A stretch of DNA of 64,000 nucleotides, taken from assembly GCA_021768085.1 (NCBI GenBank), contig JAETOJ010000008.1, forward strand, positions 27,220 to 91,219, read 5' to 3'. A program made the position numbers and the translations under genes. Under the pieces are notes generated by a model. It saw nothing but the letters and a program-made list of their open reading frames with translations. It was not told where the DNA came from and ran no database searches. The DNA comes from Bacillota bacterium. Its GTDB lineage: Bacteria; Bacillota; Clostridia; Oscillospirales; Oscillospiraceae. Positions 16,862 through 26,414 of the stretch are shown here, piece after piece; positions within the stretch are counted from its first letter, which is position 1; every line of letters starts with the position of its first letter.

Positions 16862-17652
16862 TTTGCCGCCCCCTTGTAGTCGCCGGCCAGATACTTGCAC
16901 ATCATGATGTGCAGGGCGCTGGACAGGCGGTTAAGCTCCTCGATGATGTCGCCCCGGCTGAACCGGAACCCGTCATAGAAGGCGTTGGCCGCGGCTACCT
17001 CGGTCTCCCGGATGGCGGCCCGCAGCTGGTTGAGCAGTGCGTAGTCCCGGCCCATGGTGTAGGAGGGCAGGAGCATCTGCCGGATGTTGTAGAACTTCAT
17101 GGGGTTGTGGGAGTGCTCCCTCAGCTCGGCGTGGGTCAGCCCGATGATGGTGTCGCTGTGCAGCTCCTCGTCCAGCACGTCACAGCGCATCATATTGCGC
17201 AGCGCCTTCAGCACGTCGTCCAGATCGGCCAGCAGCTGCTGGCTGCCGCCGCCCTCAGAGATCAGCGCCTGATCCAGCACCACCAGCGCCTGGAGGCTGT
17301 CCAGCTTGCCCCGGAACAGGATCCGGGGGTGGTTTTTCGGCACCAGTTGGTTGTCAAAGAGCTGGGTCATGTGCTCCGGCTTCTCCATGTAAAAGGAGCC
17401 GCTCTGATAGTCCACATACTTGGGCTTGGGCGCGGCCATCACTGGTTGCTGGACCGGCTGGGCCGCGGCCGGTGCCGCGGCCTCCTCCGGGGCCCGCTGG
17501 GGACACTCCCCCTCTTTGGCGATCTTGATCTTGCGCTGCTGGAGGTATTCCCGCGCCGCGGGCGTGAGGATTTTCCCGGTGGGGATGTAGTACACCTCCG
17601 GCTGGCTGTTGCGCAGCTCAAACCGCAGAATATCCTCGGTGATTGCTCTCAT
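16858..17652 (-). CDS. eutT: EutT-type ATP:cob(I)alamin adenosyltransferase
   Basis: 264 residues. After an N-terminal segment (ITEDILRFELRNSQPEVYYIPTG) and an Ala/Pro-rich linker (about 52-75) comes the helical adenosyltransferase domain with KPEHMTQLFDNQLVPKNHPRI, FRGKLDSLQALV and SRGDIIEELNRLSS. It makes the AdoCbl cofactor needed by EutBC. The CCxxC metal motif of enterobacterial EutT is not visible. It is coupled to eutD by an ATGA overlap and lies just after the EutM genes. Confidence 0.9.
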   Translation of the reverse strand: MRAITEDILRFELRNSQPEVYYIPTGKILTPAAREYLQQRKIKIAKEGECPQRAPEEAAAPAAAQPVQQPVMAAPKPKYVDYQSGSFYMEKPEHMTQLFDNQLVPKNHPRILFRGKLDSLQALVVLDQALISEGGGSQQLLADLDDVLKALRNMMRCDVLDEELHSDTIIGLTHAELREHSHNPMKFYNIRQMLLPSYTMGRDYALLNQLRAAIRETEVAAANAFYDGFRFSRGDIIEELNRLSSALHIMMCKYLAGDYKGAAK

Positions 17653-17687
17653 GGGTGTCCCCCCTTTCTCAGTGGAAGTTTACGGGC

Positions 17688-17972
17688 TTACTTCTCCAGA
17701 GAGGGAAGGATGAACTCCACTTCCTCGTGGGGCCTGGGGATCACATGGACGGAGATGAGCTCGCCCACCCGCTCGGCGGCGGCGGCGCCCGCATCGGTCG
17801 CGGCCTTCACCGCGCCCACATCGCCCCGCACCATCACGGTGACCAGGCCGCCGCCCACATGGACCTTGCCGATGAGGGTGACGTTGGCGGCCTTCACCAT
17901 AGCATCGGCCGCTTCGATAGAGGCAACGAGACCCTTTGTCTCGATCATGCCCAGTGCCTGCATTGCTGCCAT
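17688..17972 (-). CDS. eutM: EutM-type hexameric BMC shell protein, copy 1
   Basis: 94 residues forming one BMC domain ([51 protein letters not shown]). The pore loop reads KVHVGGG. EutM hexamers tile the facets and pass small polar substrates. It differs from the next upstream copy (18000-18287) by only five substitutions and one C-terminal residue, indicating recent duplication or gene conversion. GGAG precedes the ATG. Confidence 0.96.
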   Translation of the reverse strand: MAAMQALGMIETKGLVASIEAADAMVKAANVTLIGKVHVGGGLVTVMVRGDVGAVKAATDAGAAAAERVGELISVHVIPRPHEEVEFILPSLEK

Positions 17973-17999
17973 ATTAGTTCACTCCTTAATGATGTTGGA

Positions 18000-18287
18000 T
18001 TAGCCCTTGTCCAGGGTGGGGAGAATGAACTCCACTTCCTCGTGGGGCCTGGGGATCACGTGGACGGAGATGAGCTCGCCCACCCGCTCGGCGGCGGCGG
18101 CGCCCGCGTCGGTCGCGGCCTTCACCGCGCCCACGTCGCCGCGCACCATAACGGTCACCAGACCGCCGCCCACATGGACCTTGCCGATGAGGGTGACGTT
18201 GGCGGCCTTCACCATGGCGTCCGCCGCTTCAATAGAGCTGACCAGACCCTTTGTCTCGATCATGCCCAGTGCCTGCAATGTTGCCAT
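18000..18287 (-). CDS. eutM: EutM-type hexameric BMC shell protein, copy 2
   Basis: 95 residues from the ATG at 18287 (AAGGAG upstream); the GTG at 18299 lies inside the ribosome site and is not used. Single BMC domain, almost identical to copy 1 (differences at residues 3, 4, 17, 91 and 93 plus a final Gly). The DNA identity is also very high over the core. Two genes may raise the dose of the main facet protein or allow mixed hexamers. Confidence 0.96.
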   Translation of the reverse strand: MATLQALGMIETKGLVSSIEAADAMVKAANVTLIGKVHVGGGLVTVMVRGDVGAVKAATDAGAAAAERVGELISVHVIPRPHEEVEFILPTLDKG

Positions 18288-18330
18288 TGTATGCTTCACT
18301 CCTTATTTCGATGGGATTGGATGGGGCCCG

Positions 18331-19812
18331 TTACAGCGCCCGGAGCTTGGCCAGGATGCTGTCCACGATGCCGTCGATGTCAATGCCGCTGAGATCGGGG
18401 TTGACCCGGCACACGCCGTCCTCGCAGGACGGCACGCCGGCCCGGATCTCCTCCAGCTCCTTCAGGCCATGGGCCACATAGCGCAGATTGAGCAGGTGCA
18501 TGGGGCCCACGTTCTCCGACGTGGCCGAGCCGCCCACCGCGCCGCAGCCCAGAGTGAGGGAGGGCATCAGGCCGGTGGTGCCGCCGATGCCGCCCAGGGC
18601 GCTGGGGGTGTTCACCAGAATCCGGGAGGCGGGCACTCGACGGGCAAAGTAGTCCTCGATCTCCTTGTTCTGGGTGTGCATGGAGAAGGTATGGCCGGCG
18701 CCCTCGTAGTGGAGGATCTCGCACACCTTGTCACACACGTCCTTGTAGTCCTTGCCCACGTAGAAGGCCAGGATGGGTCCCAGCTTCTCGTTGGAATAGG
18801 GATGGCCGCGGCCCACGCCGGTCTCCCGGGCCACCAGCACCCGGGCGGTGGCGGGCACCTTGGTCAGGCCGGCCAGCTTGGCGATGGTTTCCACGCTGCG
18901 GCCCACGATCTCGGGGTTCATGGTGCCGTTGGCCCGGAGAATGAACCGGCCCAGCTGCTCCCGCTCCGCCTCGTCCAGGAAATAGGCGCCCTGCTTCTCC
19001 ATCTCGGCCTGCACCGCCACCACCATGTCCTCGTCGCAAATGATGGACTGCTCGGAGGCGCAGATGGTGCCGTTGTCAAAGGTCTTGGAGTCCAGAATAC
19101 GCTTGACCGCCAGCTTCAGGTCGCAGCTCTTTTCAATGTAGGCGGGGCCGTTGCCCGGGCCCACGCCGATGGCGGGGGTGCCGGAGGAATAGGCCGCGCG
19201 CACCATGGCGGAGCCGCCGGTGGCCAAAATCATGGCCACGTCCCGATGGCGCATCAGATTGTCGGTGGCCTCCATGGTGGGGATGGTGATACAGGAGACC
19301 AGATCCTCATTCCCGCCCGCCTCGGACACCGCCTGCCGGATGACCTTGACGGTCTCCAGAATGCAGCGCAGGGCGGTGGGGTGGGGGGAGAACACAATGG
19401 CGTTGCCCGCCTTGATGGCGATCTCCGCCTTATACAGCGCGGTGGAGGTGGGGTTGGTGGACGGGATCAGACCCGCAATCACGCCCACGGGCACCGCGAT
19501 GGTGTGGACGCCCCTGGCGGGATCACAGCTGATCTCGCCGATGGTTTTCATGTCCTTGATATGCTCATAGACGCCGCGGCTGGCAAAGACGTTCTTGATG
19601 ATCTTGTCCTCGACGATACCGAACCCGGTGTCCTCGTTGGCCATCTGGGCCAGACGGCGGGCGTTGCGCACGCCGGCGTCCGCGATGGCCCGGACGATCC
19701 GATCCACCTGGGCCTGGCTCATCTGGGCCAGCTCCCGCTGGGCGGCCTTGGCCGCCTCAACCAGCTCACGGACTTCCTGCATGGACAGTAAGTCCTTATC
19801 AATCAGTTGCAT
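18331..19812 (-). CDS. eutE: CoA-acylating acetaldehyde dehydrogenase EutE
   Basis: 493 residues. The catalytic Cys lies in NGTICASEQS; the NAD-binding GGSAMVRAAY and PVGVIAGLIPSTNPTST segments are typical of the CoA-acylating aldehyde dehydrogenase family. The N-terminal helix LLSMQEVRELVEAAKAAQ resembles an encapsulation peptide. It oxidises acetaldehyde from EutBC to acetyl-CoA, making NADH that EutG can re-oxidise. ATG 19812 follows AGGAG. Neighbouring genes are shell proteins on both sides. Confidence 0.96.
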   Translation of the reverse strand: MQLIDKDLLSMQEVRELVEAAKAAQRELAQMSQAQVDRIVRAIADAGVRNARRLAQMANEDTGFGIVEDKIIKNVFASRGVYEHIKDMKTIGEISCDPARGVHTIAVPVGVIAGLIPSTNPTSTALYKAEIAIKAGNAIVFSPHPTALRCILETVKVIRQAVSEAGGNEDLVSCITIPTMEATDNLMRHRDVAMILATGGSAMVRAAYSSGTPAIGVGPGNGPAYIEKSCDLKLAVKRILDSKTFDNGTICASEQSIICDEDMVVAVQAEMEKQGAYFLDEAEREQLGRFILRANGTMNPEIVGRSVETIAKLAGLTKVPATARVLVARETGVGRGHPYSNEKLGPILAFYVGKDYKDVCDKVCEILHYEGAGHTFSMHTQNKEIEDYFARRVPASRILVNTPSALGGIGGTTGLMPSLTLGCGAVGGSATSENVGPMHLLNLRYVAHGLKELEEIRAGVPSCEDGVCRVNPDLSGIDIDGIVDSILAKLRAL

Positions 19813-19850
19813 CTGTCACATCACTCCTATCGTAAGCCGGGTTACGGCTG

Positions 19851-20459
19851 TTATCCCCGGCGCGCCAGGCAGGCCCGGATCTCCGTGAGAAGCTGATCCT
19901 TCTTGGCGTCCCGGATCTCCCTGCGGCTCATGCCCTCCACGTTGAGGGAGCGGGCCAGCACCCGCAGCTGCACCACGGGCATGGCCTCCAGCTCCGCCTC
20001 CGTAGGAATGGCGGCGTCCGCCTTGGCGGGCGCGGCCTCCCTGGGCTCGGGCTGGGGCTGGGGTTCCGGCGCGGCCTCCCTGGCGGGGGGCTCAGGCTCC
20101 GGATCCGGCGGGGCGATGGGCTCAGGGGGCTGCTCCGGTTTCGGTGGGGCCGGAGGCTCCGGCTCGGGGGCAGGCTCCGCGGCCGGAGGGGGCAGCTCGC
20201 CCAAAATCTCCTCCACCTCGCCGTGGGGCCTGGGAATGACATGGACGGAGATGAGCTCGCCCACCCGCTCGGCGGCGGCGGCGCCCGCGTCGGTGGCGGC
20301 CTTCACCGCACCCACGTCGCCCCGCACCATCACGGTGACAAGCCCGCCGCCCACGTGCTCCTTGCACTGGAGGGACACATTGGCGGCCTTCACCATGGCG
20401 TCAGCCGCCTCGATGGCGGCCACCAGGCCCTTGGTTTCGATCATGCCCAATGCTTTCAT
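19851..20459 (-). CDS. eutK: EutK-like BMC protein with Pro/Glu linker and Rho-N/SAP-like tail
   Basis: 202 residues. Residues 1-86 are a BMC domain nearly identical to the EutM copies except around [11 protein letters not shown]. Residues about 88-150 are a Pro-Glu-Ala linker. Residues about 153-200 ([27 protein letters not shown] then [12 protein letters not shown]) read like the helix-extended-helix fold of Rho-N/SAP/LEM domains. Enterobacterial EutK also has a BMC domain plus a small C-terminal domain proposed to bind nucleic acid. The tail could recruit RNA/DNA or another protein to the shell; this is inference. Confidence 0.88.
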   Translation of the reverse strand: MKALGMIETKGLVAAIEAADAMVKAANVSLQCKEHVGGGLVTVMVRGDVGAVKAATDAGAAAAERVGELISVHVIPRPHGEVEEILGELPPPAAEPAPEPEPPAPPKPEQPPEPIAPPDPEPEPPAREAAPEPQPQPEPREAAPAKADAAIPTEAELEAMPVVQLRVLARSLNVEGMSRREIRDAKKDQLLTEIRACLARRG

Positions 20460-20490
20460 AAGTACCTCCGTTCAAAAGGCGGATGGGGAC

Positions 20491-21141
20491 TTATTCCACG
20501 GGACGATCAGCAACAGCCTCCACGGCGGCGGCAAACGCATCGCAGGCGGACTTACAGGCGGACTGGCTGCCGGTGAGCAGAGCGCCGCCGAAGTTGGTCT
20601 CGGAAGGAGGCGCGTACAGCACGCACATCCGCACGTCGGCGGCCTTCAGCGCGGCATCCACGCCGTACATGGCCTCCAGCGGAGGAGCGATGAGGTAGGC
20701 AATGGCCTCGCCCTCGGCAATGCCGCAGCCCTCGGACAGATAGGAGCCGGTGCGGGAGATGCAGTGGGCGTAGTAGCACACGCTGTCCTCGTCGTTGGCG
20801 GAGACAAAGTGGCACACATTCTCGATCATGTCCACAGCCGCGTCCAGGCCGGCCTTGGCCTCGGCGGGGTTGGGAGCGGCCAGAATGCCGATGATTTCGC
20901 CGGCCAGGGCGGTGTTGGCGTTGGCGGCGCCGGCGTAGAAGCTCTTGGCGTAAACCACCTTGCAGTCGGCCTTCTTGGTGGCCTCGTCCAGGGCGGTGTA
21001 GGTCACATCATCGCAGTCGGCAGTGATGAGGGCCAGGGACTTCTGATCGGGAGTCAGACCCAGCTCCTTGGCCATATCGGGGGCCACATTGGGGATCAGG
21101 CGGGTGGCTAATACCTTTGCAGGCAACGGATCGCGTTTCAT
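20491..21141 (-). CDS. eutL: EutL tandem BMC shell protein
   Basis: 216 residues, the family length, with the two circularly permuted BMC repeats of EutL. Family features include MKRDPLPAKVLATRLIPNVAP, the loop VSANDEDSVCYYAHCIS and PSETNFGGALLTGSQSACK. EutL trimers carry a large gated central pore and smaller pores that bind ethanolamine. Ribosome site GGGAGG precedes the ATG. It follows eutC by 19 bases. Confidence 0.97.
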   Translation of the reverse strand: MKRDPLPAKVLATRLIPNVAPDMAKELGLTPDQKSLALITADCDDVTYTALDEATKKADCKVVYAKSFYAGAANANTALAGEIIGILAAPNPAEAKAGLDAAVDMIENVCHFVSANDEDSVCYYAHCISRTGSYLSEGCGIAEGEAIAYLIAPPLEAMYGVDAALKAADVRMCVLYAPPSETNFGGALLTGSQSACKSACDAFAAAVEAVADRPVE

Positions 21142-21160
21142 GATAATAATCCTCCCTCTG

Positions 21161-22048
21161 TTACAGTTTCAGATCAGTGCCGCTGGCCTTCTTCTCCAGC
21201 ATGATCTTGATGATCTCGGCAATATGGGCGCCGGCCTCGGCGGGGATGGTGCCGGAGCGGTGGATGTTGGACACCACGGTGCGGCGGGCCTCGGGCATGC
21301 CCACGGTGGCCTTGTACGCGATGTAGGCGGACATGGACTCGGCGGTGATCAGGCCCGGACGCTCACCGATGAGGGTGCAGGTCACGTCGGCGCCGGTCAG
21401 CTCGGAGATCTCGTCCATCACGCCCACGCGGCCGTACTTCACGAAGAAGGGGGTGCCCACGTCGATGCGGTAGCTCTCCAGGCCCTGCAGGATGGCGGGG
21501 AGCAGATCGCCGATGTTGGCGGCCACGGACGCGGAGGACAGACCGTCGGACACATAGATCTGAACGGTGGGGTTCTTCTTGCACTTGGCCTTGATGGTCT
21601 CCACGCCCTCGGGGCTGAGCTTACGGCCCAGGTCGGGACGGGTCAGGTAGACGTCCTTGCTCTCGCACTGGGTCTGGACAGTCCACAGGCCCATCTTCTC
21701 CACGAACGCCTCGTCCACGTCGTTGAACACGGCGTCCTGGGCGGCGGAGTGGGCGGCGCGGAACTCCAGCTGGGGCAGGGTCAGGTAGCGGGCGCCGGCC
21801 CGGCCGATGCCCAGACGGCAAGGGGCGTTGTATTTCAGCTCGGCGTACTCCTCGCCGTGCTCGGGGTTTTCCACCAGGTACTGGGTGCGGATGTCGATGG
21901 CGGTCACGTCGGGCAGCTCGCCGTCCTCAACCTGGGAGGACTGGACGGCCTGACTGACAGCCTGGACGGCGGCCGGAGCAGCGGCCGCGGAAGTGCCCAG
22001 CTCGGAGAGTACCTGCTCAATAATGGCTCTCAGATCTTTCTCATTCAT
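21161..22048 (-). CDS. eutC: Ethanolamine ammonia-lyase small subunit
   Basis: 295 residues. The family segments [37 protein letters not shown]-like [11 protein letters not shown] and [18 protein letters not shown] are present. With EutB it forms the AdoCbl-dependent lyase that splits ethanolamine to acetaldehyde and ammonia within the microcompartment. The N-terminal helix plus Ala-rich linker (about 1-40) is the part shown in other species to target the lyase to the shell. AAGGAGG precedes ATG 22048. Confidence 0.97.
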   Translation of the reverse strand: MNEKDLRAIIEQVLSELGTSAAAAPAAVQAVSQAVQSSQVEDGELPDVTAIDIRTQYLVENPEHGEEYAELKYNAPCRLGIGRAGARYLTLPQLEFRAAHSAAQDAVFNDVDEAFVEKMGLWTVQTQCESKDVYLTRPDLGRKLSPEGVETIKAKCKKNPTVQIYVSDGLSSASVAANIGDLLPAILQGLESYRIDVGTPFFVKYGRVGVMDEISELTGADVTCTLIGERPGLITAESMSAYIAYKATVGMPEARRTVVSNIHRSGTIPAEAGAHIAEIIKIMLEKKASGTDLKL

Positions 22049-22063
22049 TGATTCCAGCCTCCT

Positions 22064-23443
22064 TTACTTCGTCATGAACACGGAAGCGTCGCCGGCCTTG
22101 CCGGTCAGCTTGCCGTTCTCGGAGAAGCCCATCTTCTCCAGCCACTGGTCGAACTCCTTGATGGGACGCAGGCCAAAGACCTCGCGCAGCGCGGCGGCCT
22201 CATGGTAACCGGTGCACTGGTACATCAGCATACAGTCGTCGCCCTGGGGCACGCCCATGACGTAGTTGCAGCCCGCGGCCACCAGCAGGGTAGCCAGGTT
22301 CTCGATGTCGTTCTGGTCGGCCTTCATGTGGTTGGTGTAGCAGGCGTCGCAGCCCATAGGCAGACCGCTGAGCTTGCCCATGAAGTGATCCTCCAGGCCG
22401 GCGCGGGTGACCTGCTTGGAATCGTACAGGTACTCGGGGCCGATGAAGCCGACGACGGTGTTCACCAGGAAGGGCTTGAAGTGGCGGCCGAAGCCGTAGC
22501 AGCGGGCCTCCATGGTCACCTGATCCCAGCCGTTGTGGGCGTCGGAGGACAGCTCGGAGCCTTGGCCGGTCTCGAAGTACATCACGTTGGGGCCGGTGCA
22601 GGTGCCCCGGGTCAGCATGGTCTGGCGGCCGTCCTCCAGCATCTGGGTGGTCAGGCCGAAGGCCTCGTTGCCCTTCTGGGAGCCGGCGATGGACTGGAAC
22701 ATCAAATCCAGCGGAGCGCCGAACTTGTTGGCGGCCTCGGTCTGGGTGGTCACGTGGGCCAGCACGCAGATCTGGGTGGGAACCTCCCACTTGGCCTTGA
22801 ACTCGTCCAGCATCTTCAGCAGACGGGCCACGCTCTCCACGGAGTCGTCCACGGGGTTGATGCCGATGACGGCATCGCCGCAGCCCAGGGACAGACCCTC
22901 CATCACGGAGGCCACGATGCCCTTGGGATCGTCGGTGGTGTGGTTGGGCTGGAGACGGGCGGAGAAGGTGCCCGGCAGACCGATGGTGGTGTTGCAGTGG
23001 GCGCTGACGCGGATCTTCTTGGCGGCGTACACCAGATCCAAGTTGCTCATCAGCTTGCACACGCCGGCGATGCACTCGGAGGTCAGGCCCCGGGAGGCGC
23101 GCTTGATCATGTCGCCGGTGGTCTTTTCGCTGAGCAGCCACTCACGGAACTCAGCCACGGTCATATTCTTGAAGCTGTTGAAAATGGTCTCGTTCAGGTC
23201 GTCCTGGATGATGCGGGTTACGTCGTCCTCCTCATAGGGGACGGCGGGGCAGTTGCGCAGATCATTGAGCGTAAGGTTGGACAGAACCACCTTAGCAGCG
23301 ACCCGCTCCTCCGCAGTTTCGGCGGCGATGCCTGCCAGCTTGTCGCCGGATTTTTCCTCGTTTGCCTTGGCCATGACCTCACGGATGGATTTGAACTCGT
23401 AGACATGGCCGAACAGCCTGGTTTTGAGAATCACTTTTTTCAC
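22064..23443 (-). CDS. eutB: Ethanolamine ammonia-lyase large subunit
   Basis: 459 residues, the usual length, with the TIM-barrel family segments MANEVRELAKAN-like start (IREVMAKANEEKSGD), NTTIGLPGTFSARLQPNHTTDD, GLSLGCGDAVIGINPVDD and MGVPQGDDCMLMYQ. It binds substrate and, with EutC, AdoCbl. The gene is 15 bases before eutC and 16 bases after eutA, so all three are translated from one message. Catalytic residues were not checked individually. Confidence 0.98.
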   Translation of the reverse strand: MKKVILKTRLFGHVYEFKSIREVMAKANEEKSGDKLAGIAAETAEERVAAKVVLSNLTLNDLRNCPAVPYEEDDVTRIIQDDLNETIFNSFKNMTVAEFREWLLSEKTTGDMIKRASRGLTSECIAGVCKLMSNLDLVYAAKKIRVSAHCNTTIGLPGTFSARLQPNHTTDDPKGIVASVMEGLSLGCGDAVIGINPVDDSVESVARLLKMLDEFKAKWEVPTQICVLAHVTTQTEAANKFGAPLDLMFQSIAGSQKGNEAFGLTTQMLEDGRQTMLTRGTCTGPNVMYFETGQGSELSSDAHNGWDQVTMEARCYGFGRHFKPFLVNTVVGFIGPEYLYDSKQVTRAGLEDHFMGKLSGLPMGCDACYTNHMKADQNDIENLATLLVAAGCNYVMGVPQGDDCMLMYQCTGYHEAAALREVFGLRPIKEFDQWLEKMGFSENGKLTGKAGDASVFMTK

Positions 23444-23459
23444 CCCTTATTATTGTTCG

Positions 23460-24899
23460 TCAGGAATTGAACACCAAGGTCTTAATCACCACGGGCAGAA
23501 CCTGCCCACCGGCCACCGGCTCGCCGATGTCGATGTAATCGCCGTTGGCGGTGTGTACTCCGTCGATGCAGATCACGGGCTTTTCGTGCTTGAGCATCAC
23601 ATTCAGCGCGTTGCCCAGCACCTTGCCCACATCGTTTTCCACCACCACGATGAGCGGGAATCTGCTGTCTATCACCTCCTTTGCCGATTCGATGATCGCC
23701 GCCGCCAGCGCCTGGACTTCCACAAAGCTGGTGCGTTTTTCCCCGGCGAAGGCGATGGCGATCTGCTCGATCTTGCCCTCCGGCATATGCAGCGGGAGTT
23801 GATATGCAATCGAGGCCTTCAGCGTCTCCAGCGACGCCTCGTCCTCAGCGGAGACTTTCAGAATGGGCACGTTTTTCACCGGGAGCAGGTTGGCGTCATA
23901 GCGGATGGTGCTCCCGCTCACGTCGGTGGCGTGGGTGCCCGCCCCCACCACCGTGGCCCGGATGGTCTCCAGGGCGGGGCACCGCTCCACCCTGGACAGG
24001 TCGGGATCCTCCCGGATGGCCCGGCCCAGCAGCACGCCGATGTCCCCATACCGGAACACGTCCCCCGGCTGATCCTGGTACACACAGTCGGCCACGCCGC
24101 CGGAGAAGGTCACCGCCTTCACCCGGGGCTGGTCGGCCAGCATCTTGCCGGAGTTGGTATACAGCCCCTTGTGCTCCCCGTCCGGCTGGGTGAGGTGGAG
24201 GGCCTGGGCCAGCTGGGCGGCCATGAGCCGGCACACCTGGAGCAGCACCTCCGGATCGGCCCGGTTGCCGGCGGAGATCTGGATGCCGTGCCGGTTGGCC
24301 AGGGCCTGAATTTTGGGATAGACATAGGTCAGCCTGCCGTCCGCCACCTTGATCAGCCGTCCGCCGATGTCCAGGCAGCAGGTGCTGCGCAGGGTGCCGG
24401 TGTCGTACAGGGCGATGTTGCTGGTGCCGCCCCCCACGTCCAGGTTGGCCACCGGGATGCGGCGCTGCTTGGACAGGGCGTCCGCCCCGGCCCCCCGGGC
24501 GGAGAGGACGGACTCCAGGTCAGGGCCCGCCGTGGCCACCACGAAGTCCCCCGCCATGTCGGACAGGGCGGCCAGCACCTCGTTGGCGTTCTGCTTCCGG
24601 GCGGTCTCGCCGGTGATGATCACCGCGCCGGTCTGGATGTCCTCCGGCTTCATGCCGCCGGCGGCGTACTCCCGGCGCACGATGTCCTTCACCGCCTCCG
24701 CGTCGATCTCCGTGGGGGACTTCAGGGGGGTGAAGTAGATGGGGCTGCGGTAGATGACCTCCTTGTCCACAATGTCGATCTGGGGCGCCATGTAGCTCAC
24801 CGCCCGGTTCTCCAGGGTCAGGCGGCTGAAGATCAGTTGTGTGGTGGATGTTCCAATGTCAATGCCCGCGCTGAGAATGACTTCATGCAAAATAACCAC
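23460..24899 (-). CDS. eutA: EutA, ethanolamine ammonia-lyase reactivase
   Basis: 479 residues. Hsp70/actin-fold signatures occur: [16 protein letters not shown] at the start, [16 protein letters not shown], and [11 protein letters not shown]. EutA uses ATP to release damaged cobalamin from EutBC. The frame opens with a GTG at 24899 that has a purine-rich stretch before it but no strong ribosome site; a TTG three codons on is an alternative. It is separated from eutW by 97 bases with an intrinsic terminator, so its expression may be uncoupled from eutVW. Confidence 0.95.
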   Translation of the reverse strand: MVILHEVILSAGIDIGTSTTQLIFSRLTLENRAVSYMAPQIDIVDKEVIYRSPIYFTPLKSPTEIDAEAVKDIVRREYAAGGMKPEDIQTGAVIITGETARKQNANEVLAALSDMAGDFVVATAGPDLESVLSARGAGADALSKQRRIPVANLDVGGGTSNIALYDTGTLRSTCCLDIGGRLIKVADGRLTYVYPKIQALANRHGIQISAGNRADPEVLLQVCRLMAAQLAQALHLTQPDGEHKGLYTNSGKMLADQPRVKAVTFSGGVADCVYQDQPGDVFRYGDIGVLLGRAIREDPDLSRVERCPALETIRATVVGAGTHATDVSGSTIRYDANLLPVKNVPILKVSAEDEASLETLKASIAYQLPLHMPEGKIEQIAIAFAGEKRTSFVEVQALAAAIIESAKEVIDSRFPLIVVVENDVGKVLGNALNVMLKHEKPVICIDGVHTANGDYIDIGEPVAGGQVLPVVIKTLVFNS

Positions 24900-24921
24900 C
24901 CGCTTCTCTTAAAATAATCCG

Positions 24922-24970
24922 AAAAAAAGGCAGCCCAAAGCAAGGGGGCCTCCCCCCGTGCCCGAGCTGC
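24922..24970 (-). terminator. Intrinsic terminator/attenuator between eutW and eutA
   Basis: On the minus strand GCAGCTC and GGGCTGC enclose a GC-rich inner hairpin and are followed by C and seven T residues. GAGC-GGTGCA-GCTC just upstream shares its 3' arm with the terminator stem, so the two structures compete. E. faecalis has an EutV-controlled terminator before eutA; here I can see only one convincing antiterminator hairpin. Confidence 0.75.
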
Positions 24971-24996
24971 ACCGCTCCAAGCGAAGTCCGGCGGCG

Positions 24997-26409
24997 TTAC
25001 GTCACGTCGTCGGGGTTGGTCAGTTGGTTTCTGAAATCAAAGGTCACCTGGGTGCCCCTGGGCCCGGACTCAATGTCCAGGTTGCCAAAGAGCTTATCCT
25101 CCACCAGGGTCTGGACAATGGACAGCCCCAGCCGGGACTTGGTGGCGTCCTGCACGTTAAAGCCTCGCCCGTTGTCGATGACCTGGATGCGGGAGTAGAG
25201 ATCCCCCCGGGTCATGACGATGCGGACAAGCCCTCTCCTGTCCGGCTCAAAGGCGTACTTCATGGCGTTTTGCAGCAGCTCGTTCACCACCAGGGCCACC
25301 GACGTGCCCACGTCGGAGTCCACCGTGAAGTCGCCCCCCTCCATGGAGACGGCCACCTTCAGGTGGGGCCCGGCGCAGGAGCGCAGGGCGTTGCTCCTGA
25401 TGTTGCGCACCACGTCGCTGAGCATCACCTCGTCCATGCCGCTCTGGGCCAGCAGCTCGTGGGTGCTGGCGATGGCGATGATCCGGTTCATGCTCTCCTC
25501 CAGCACCTTCCGGGTCTCCGGGCTGTCGGAGCGACGGGTCTGGAGCCGCAACAGGCTGGCGATGGTCTGGAGGTTGTTCTTTACCCGGTGGTGCATCTCC
25601 TTCACCGCCACCGACTTGAGGATGAGGGCCTTCTCCTGCTCCCTCCGCCAGGTGAGATCCCGAATCACCAGCACGAAGGCCATGTTGGGGGCCCCCAAGG
25701 GGATGCGCTTCACATCCAGCACATAGCGGCCTACCTCGACCTCCATGTGGGAACCCTCGCAGGCGGGATCCGCGTTTACCAGGAATACGTTGTCATAGGG
25801 CTGGCCCAGCACGTCGTCGATGTAGCCCAGCTTCTGGTACAGCTCCTTGGCCAGGGTGTTGCGGAAGGTGATGATCCCGCCCTCGTCCACGATGAGCAGG
25901 GCCTCGTCGATGCACTCCGTCAGCCAGTTGTTTTCCGGCATCACCCGGTTGAACCCCCCGGAGATGGCCTCATAGCTCTGCTGGGCGGACTGGAGGCGCT
26001 GGTTGGTAAAGAATTTCTCGTCGATGTGCCGCTCCTGGATCAGCACGCCGATGATGTGATCCCCGTTGCGGATGGGCTCCACCGACTGGATGGTGCGGCG
26101 GTTCTCCTGTGTGACCGCCTTCATCTGCTTGGTGCTCACCCCCAGGCGGGAGGTTCTGGCCACCGCCGGCTCGTTCTCCGCCTTGGCCAGCATCCCCACC
26201 ACCGATTTCTGGTAGGAGGAGGGGAACCCGGAGGGCTTGGCCTCCGCCACCACAATGGAGTCGGCGTTCCGGCAGGGGCAGTCGATGAAGATGTCCGCGT
26301 CGGTCAGATCGGCGATGATCTGCAAAAATGGCGCCAGGGCTTCGATGGTGGAGATCTCGTCCTCCGTGAGGGTGGTGTATTTGTGGCAAAGATCCCGGAT
26401 GACGCCCAC
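24997..26409 (-). CDS. eutW: Ethanolamine sensor histidine kinase EutW
   Basis: 470 residues, no membrane helices. The N-terminal half (about 1-140) is a sensory domain with a Cys pair (IDCPCRNAD), followed by a PAS domain (about 165-250) and a HisKA_2 dimerisation domain with EMHHRVKNNLQTIASLL (phospho-His near 273-274), then the HATPase domain with ELLQNAMKYAF and NGRGFN. EutW detects ethanolamine and phosphorylates EutV. GTG start at 26409, 8 bases after GGAGGAG and just after the eutV stop. Confidence 0.94.
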   Translation of the reverse strand: MGVIRDLCHKYTTLTEDEISTIEALAPFLQIIADLTDADIFIDCPCRNADSIVVAEAKPSGFPSSYQKSVVGMLAKAENEPAVARTSRLGVSTKQMKAVTQENRRTIQSVEPIRNGDHIIGVLIQERHIDEKFFTNQRLQSAQQSYEAISGGFNRVMPENNWLTECIDEALLIVDEGGIITFRNTLAKELYQKLGYIDDVLGQPYDNVFLVNADPACEGSHMEVEVGRYVLDVKRIPLGAPNMAFVLVIRDLTWRREQEKALILKSVAVKEMHHRVKNNLQTIASLLRLQTRRSDSPETRKVLEESMNRIIAIASTHELLAQSGMDEVMLSDVVRNIRSNALRSCAGPHLKVAVSMEGGDFTVDSDVGTSVALVVNELLQNAMKYAFEPDRRGLVRIVMTRGDLYSRIQVIDNGRGFNVQDATKSRLGLSIVQTLVEDKLFGNLDIESGPRGTQVTFDFRNQLTNPDDVT

Positions 26410-26414
26410 CTTGC

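Noticed and set aside
24922..24996. Full two-hairpin ANTAR site before eutA
   Set aside because: Only one hairpin (GAGC-GGTGCA-GCTC) is convincing; I could not find a second with a related loop upstream, so I reported a terminator and not a complete antiterminator.
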